A stretch of DNA of 64,000 nt from the NCBI RefSeq assembly GCF_023744375.2, contig NZ_CP146284.1, positions 1,426,001 through 1,490,000 on the forward strand. Direction: 5' to 3'. Source of the DNA: Parabacteroides sp. AD58 (GTDB lineage: Bacteria; Bacteroidota; Bacteroidia; Bacteroidales; Tannerellaceae). Positions 61,861-64,000 of this stretch are shown here, in pieces. Position 1 is the stretch's first letter, and every line of letters starts with the position of its first letter. The notes beneath the pieces are model-generated. The model was not told the DNA's origin, made no database searches, and was given only the letters and a program-made list of their open reading frames with translations. The translations under genes were made by a program, and so were the position numbers.

Positions 61861-62160
61861 ATGACTGCAAGATTGAGACGACATAAAGGAATGATAATCA
61901 TAGCCATTATAGTGGTTTTTGTATTGTTTGGATGGCTATATCGGGAACTTCATTCGACAATTGTTTTTCAAAGCTTACAAGAGAGCAAATATCTGGGGAA
62001 GGTATCAGGAACAGACGGCAGCATAGAAAAGCTATACATTAAAGATCATACAGTAAAGTACAGACTGTCGTATATATGGGAGTGGCAAGAAGATGATGAA
62101 GTGGCAATTTTCATAAACAATTATGGAGATGTCATTCACAAAGAGGATTTGTGCTTTTGA
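61861..62160 (+). CDS. Small bitopic membrane protein
   Basis: A 99-residue protein with a basic N-terminus (TARLRRHKG), one membrane segment (about 11-27) and an extracytoplasmic beta-rich part ('GKVSGTDGSIEKLYIKDHTVKYRLSYIWEWQEDDEV'). No family recognised. The preceding 61585-61860 has no gene. Confidence 0.55.
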   Translation: MTARLRRHKGMIIIAIIVVFVLFGWLYRELHSTIVFQSLQESKYLGKVSGTDGSIEKLYIKDHTVKYRLSYIWEWQEDDEVAIFINNYGDVIHKEDLCF

Positions 62161-62317
62161 AACTGGATGTCTATCTGGACGAAAGCAATTGCTGCTAAAC
62201 TAACGCACGCCAGAATACTGTTATGGTTTACGTCGTATTTTACAGTCAAAAACGGATAAGTAGGTTATGCATTCTCTTTAATATTTTGAGGAGTAATGGC
62301 TATTGAAACCTTTATAA

Positions 62318-62695
62318 ATGAATAGTGGTATGAAAAAATATATACCTGTCATACTAAGTATAATATTCTGCATAGTGTATTGCTTTTGTATCAGTCTGGT
62401 CAATATATACAGGCCTATTGTCCACATGGATATTTCAATAGGAATCCTTTTGCGATTAAGTGTAATAGTTATGTTCCTGACTTTATTGATAGGAATGCTA
62501 ATAGTACAATTCACGAAAAGGAAATATTTGGCAGTAATTCCTGTAATCATACCTATTCTACTATGGGGTTCTTATATGAAATTATTTCCTTACCGTTCGT
62601 TTATCTATATGGGAATATCTGTCCTGATTTATTTTACATATATATCTATCTTATGGTTCTTTGGAAAAGAGAATAAGAAGATTAAGTTTAAATAA
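62318..62695 (+). CDS. Four-helix membrane protein
   Basis: A 125-residue hydrophobic protein with segments at about residues 7-27, 38-63, 71-87 and 95-118 and a basic C-terminal end (KENKKIKFK). A second Met at 62330 is possible. No family recognised. Similar in type to the membrane proteins of the array at 7-14 kb. Confidence 0.55.
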   Translation: MNSGMKKYIPVILSIIFCIVYCFCISLVNIYRPIVHMDISIGILLRLSVIVMFLTLLIGMLIVQFTKRKYLAVIPVIIPILLWGSYMKLFPYRSFIYMGISVLIYFTYISILWFFGKENKKIKFK

Positions 62696-62875
62696 AGTAT
62701 TTTCTGAACATTGGCTATATCACGGAAACAATTCTGATGCTTCCATGAGTTCGGCTTTATTTGAATTAGCTGTATTTCCGTCATGTAATAAATATTTCGC
62801 TTGATGTCGGAAAGAGACTTTCCACATTCTGATACATTTTAGAATGTGGGAAATGATTCAGTTCGCAAGTATCTT

Positions 62876-63577
62876 TCACTTTCCGGCAAGAAAAGCAAGA
62901 TAGTCTGCCACAGCCTTATGGCACCCGGTGAAGTCAGGAGTACGGCGGCCTTTGTATTTCCTGAAACTTACCGTCCCGTTCCTGTCGATTGCCGTCACAT
63001 GTCGGTTGAATGTCCCTTTGGTTCTGATATGGATGTCAAAGCCGTCCCTTCCGGTGATTTCAAGAAACATTTCTGCCGTTATTTTCTCACCGCTCAGGAA
63101 TTTCCGCTTGTTCTCGTCAAGCTGTTGTTGCCATCTCTCTTCTTTCTCCTTTCTTTCCAGCTCTTCTTTTCTTTTCCGTTCCAGCCGCTTTTCTTCCTGC
63201 CTTTTTGCATATTCCTCACGGGCCTGTACCAAAGGGGTGGAGTCAAGACCGAGGGCATTGAATACATGGACAGACAAGAGGGGGATGATTTTTCCTTCCT
63301 CCACATCCTTCAGGGTGTTTTCAATCCAGTTCCTGCAATAGGTCGCCGCTTCTTCCCGGTGCCCCTCCTTGTCAAGAATTCTGCGTGAATACTGCCCGCA
63401 GGAAAAATGGACATCACCTATCTTGCAGATTACATGGAAACTGTCTTCACTTTCGTTTCCATATTCGTTTTTTCTTGCCAGCGAGATGAATACATTCTCC
63501 GCATACGGTTCAAGTTCCATGTATGGGGCAACGATAGTATTGCCGTCAAACTTGTATTTCAATACTTTTGTTTTCAT
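62876..63577 (-). CDS. Conserved hypothetical backbone protein
   Basis: A 233-residue soluble protein starting at 63577 (MKTKVLKYKFDGN). It has an N-terminal domain (about 1-110), a highly charged helix ('RQEEKRLERKRKEELERKEKEERWQQQ', about residues 128-155) and a C-terminal part with 'MFLEITGRDGFDIHIRTKGTF'. The family is not one I can name. Paired with the next gene, 4 bp upstream. Confidence 0.65.
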   Translation of the reverse strand: MKTKVLKYKFDGNTIVAPYMELEPYAENVFISLARKNEYGNESEDSFHVICKIGDVHFSCGQYSRRILDKEGHREEAATYCRNWIENTLKDVEEGKIIPLLSVHVFNALGLDSTPLVQAREEYAKRQEEKRLERKRKEELERKEKEERWQQQLDENKRKFLSGEKITAEMFLEITGRDGFDIHIRTKGTFNRHVTAIDRNGTVSFRKYKGRRTPDFTGCHKAVADYLAFLAGK

Positions 63578-63581
63578 ATTT

Positions 63582-63915
63582 CTATTCAGTTTTTCTGTCG
63601 TTACAAATTTCATCTATTATCTCATTCTCTTTTCTCTCACCTTTGAGGAAGGCAAGCAGCCGCCGGAAAAAGAACGGGGCATGGTCTGTCCCCAGCTGTG
63701 AGCTTTCCCCGTTCCGGGTAGCGCATATTGCAAACCGTCCCAGTCCGAAACTGTCCTGTGGCGGTACGATATGGAATGACAGATTTTCCGTACCGTTGAT
63801 ATGAACCCCGCCATGGTAGGTATAGAAAGTCTTTGCGGCTCTACTGTCCGTATCAATGTCCACCCGGCTGTAGCCGCGGCGTTTCAGTTCTCTGATGATT
63901 TCCCTGTTTGTCATA
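63582..63915 (-). CDS. Small conserved hypothetical protein
   Basis: A 110-residue soluble protein starting at 63915 (MTNREIIRELKRRGYSRVDI). It ends 'ERKENEIIDEICNDRKTE'. No recognised domain. The frame stays open upstream to the window edge. In another frame a short stretch ends in TGA overlapping this ATG, so an upstream coupled gene may begin outside the window. Confidence 0.6.
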
Positions 63916-64000
63916 ATTGTATCTGTCTGATTGGATTTGAAATGTTCTGGTGTATGCTTCCCGTATTTGAGGATACGCCGTGTTCTGACATCCACTTCCG

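Noticed and set aside
1..64000. tRNA or rRNA genes as integration sites
   Set aside because: No tRNA cloverleaf or rRNA sequence is visible; neither end of the large element is inside the window.

Overview
The window is a long stretch of a Bacteroidales (Bacteroides/Parabacteroides-type) integrative and conjugative element of the CTnDOT/ERL lineage. This rests on a nearly complete traA-traQ operon in canonical order, a mobA-mobB-mobC relaxase and coupling-protein block, topB, DUF4099/DUF3945, DUF3871 and DUF4120 genes, A-rich start regions and TAnnTTTG promoter boxes. The element's integrase and rte regulators are not here, so both ends lie outside. Backbone genes are moderately GC-rich; accessory genes are AT-rich.

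Layout. 1-6.4 kb: an Ig-like lipoprotein, a small membrane protein, topB and a DUF4099/DUF3945 protein, all minus. 6.4-13.9 kb: an AT-rich hypervariable array of small secreted, lipoprotein and membrane proteins on both strands, with repeated flanks and broken gene ends; it looks like a cassette hot spot of immunity-type genes. 13.9-19.1 kb: three small backbone genes, mobC, mobB, mobA and a palindromic oriT candidate. 19.6-22.1 kb: traA-D ending in a terminator. 22.4-26.3 kb: an insertion between traD and traE (TonB-like protein, GNAT, lipoproteins, Crp-type regulator). 26.8-47.6 kb: traE-traQ plus a lysozyme. 47.7-55.6 kb: cargo (outer-membrane receptor divergent from a two-component system; two acetyltransferase fusions). 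55.7-57.2 kb: DUF3871 and DUF4120 backbone genes. 57.3-62.7 kb: more cargo, including an ECF sigma, a probable anti-sigma factor and an outer-membrane receptor. 62.9-64 kb: two backbone-type genes.

The most striking event is a 9.2 kb integrative mobilizable element (IME) with its own tyrosine integrase, primase, MobC-like protein, relaxase and oriT candidate. It sits inside traG, the VirB4-like transfer ATPase, just before the codons for its Walker A loop. The flanking target repeats would restore an open 833-codon traG on excision. While integrated, the IME should disable transfer by its host; when excised it could use that same machinery.

Two further signals stand out. A structured element of about 110-120 nt occurs three times (1971-2081, 15027-15143, 57054-57174), each time just upstream of a small minus-strand gene. 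Its stems differ in sequence but keep complementarity, with a conserved bulged A and conserved loop, so it looks like a covarying RNA family; a fourth divergent relative may lie at 6855-6999. Second, the traD-traE insertion and the IME carry homologous minus-strand cassettes (Crp-type regulator, secreted lipoprotein, small membrane proteins), with two members decayed in the IME copy.
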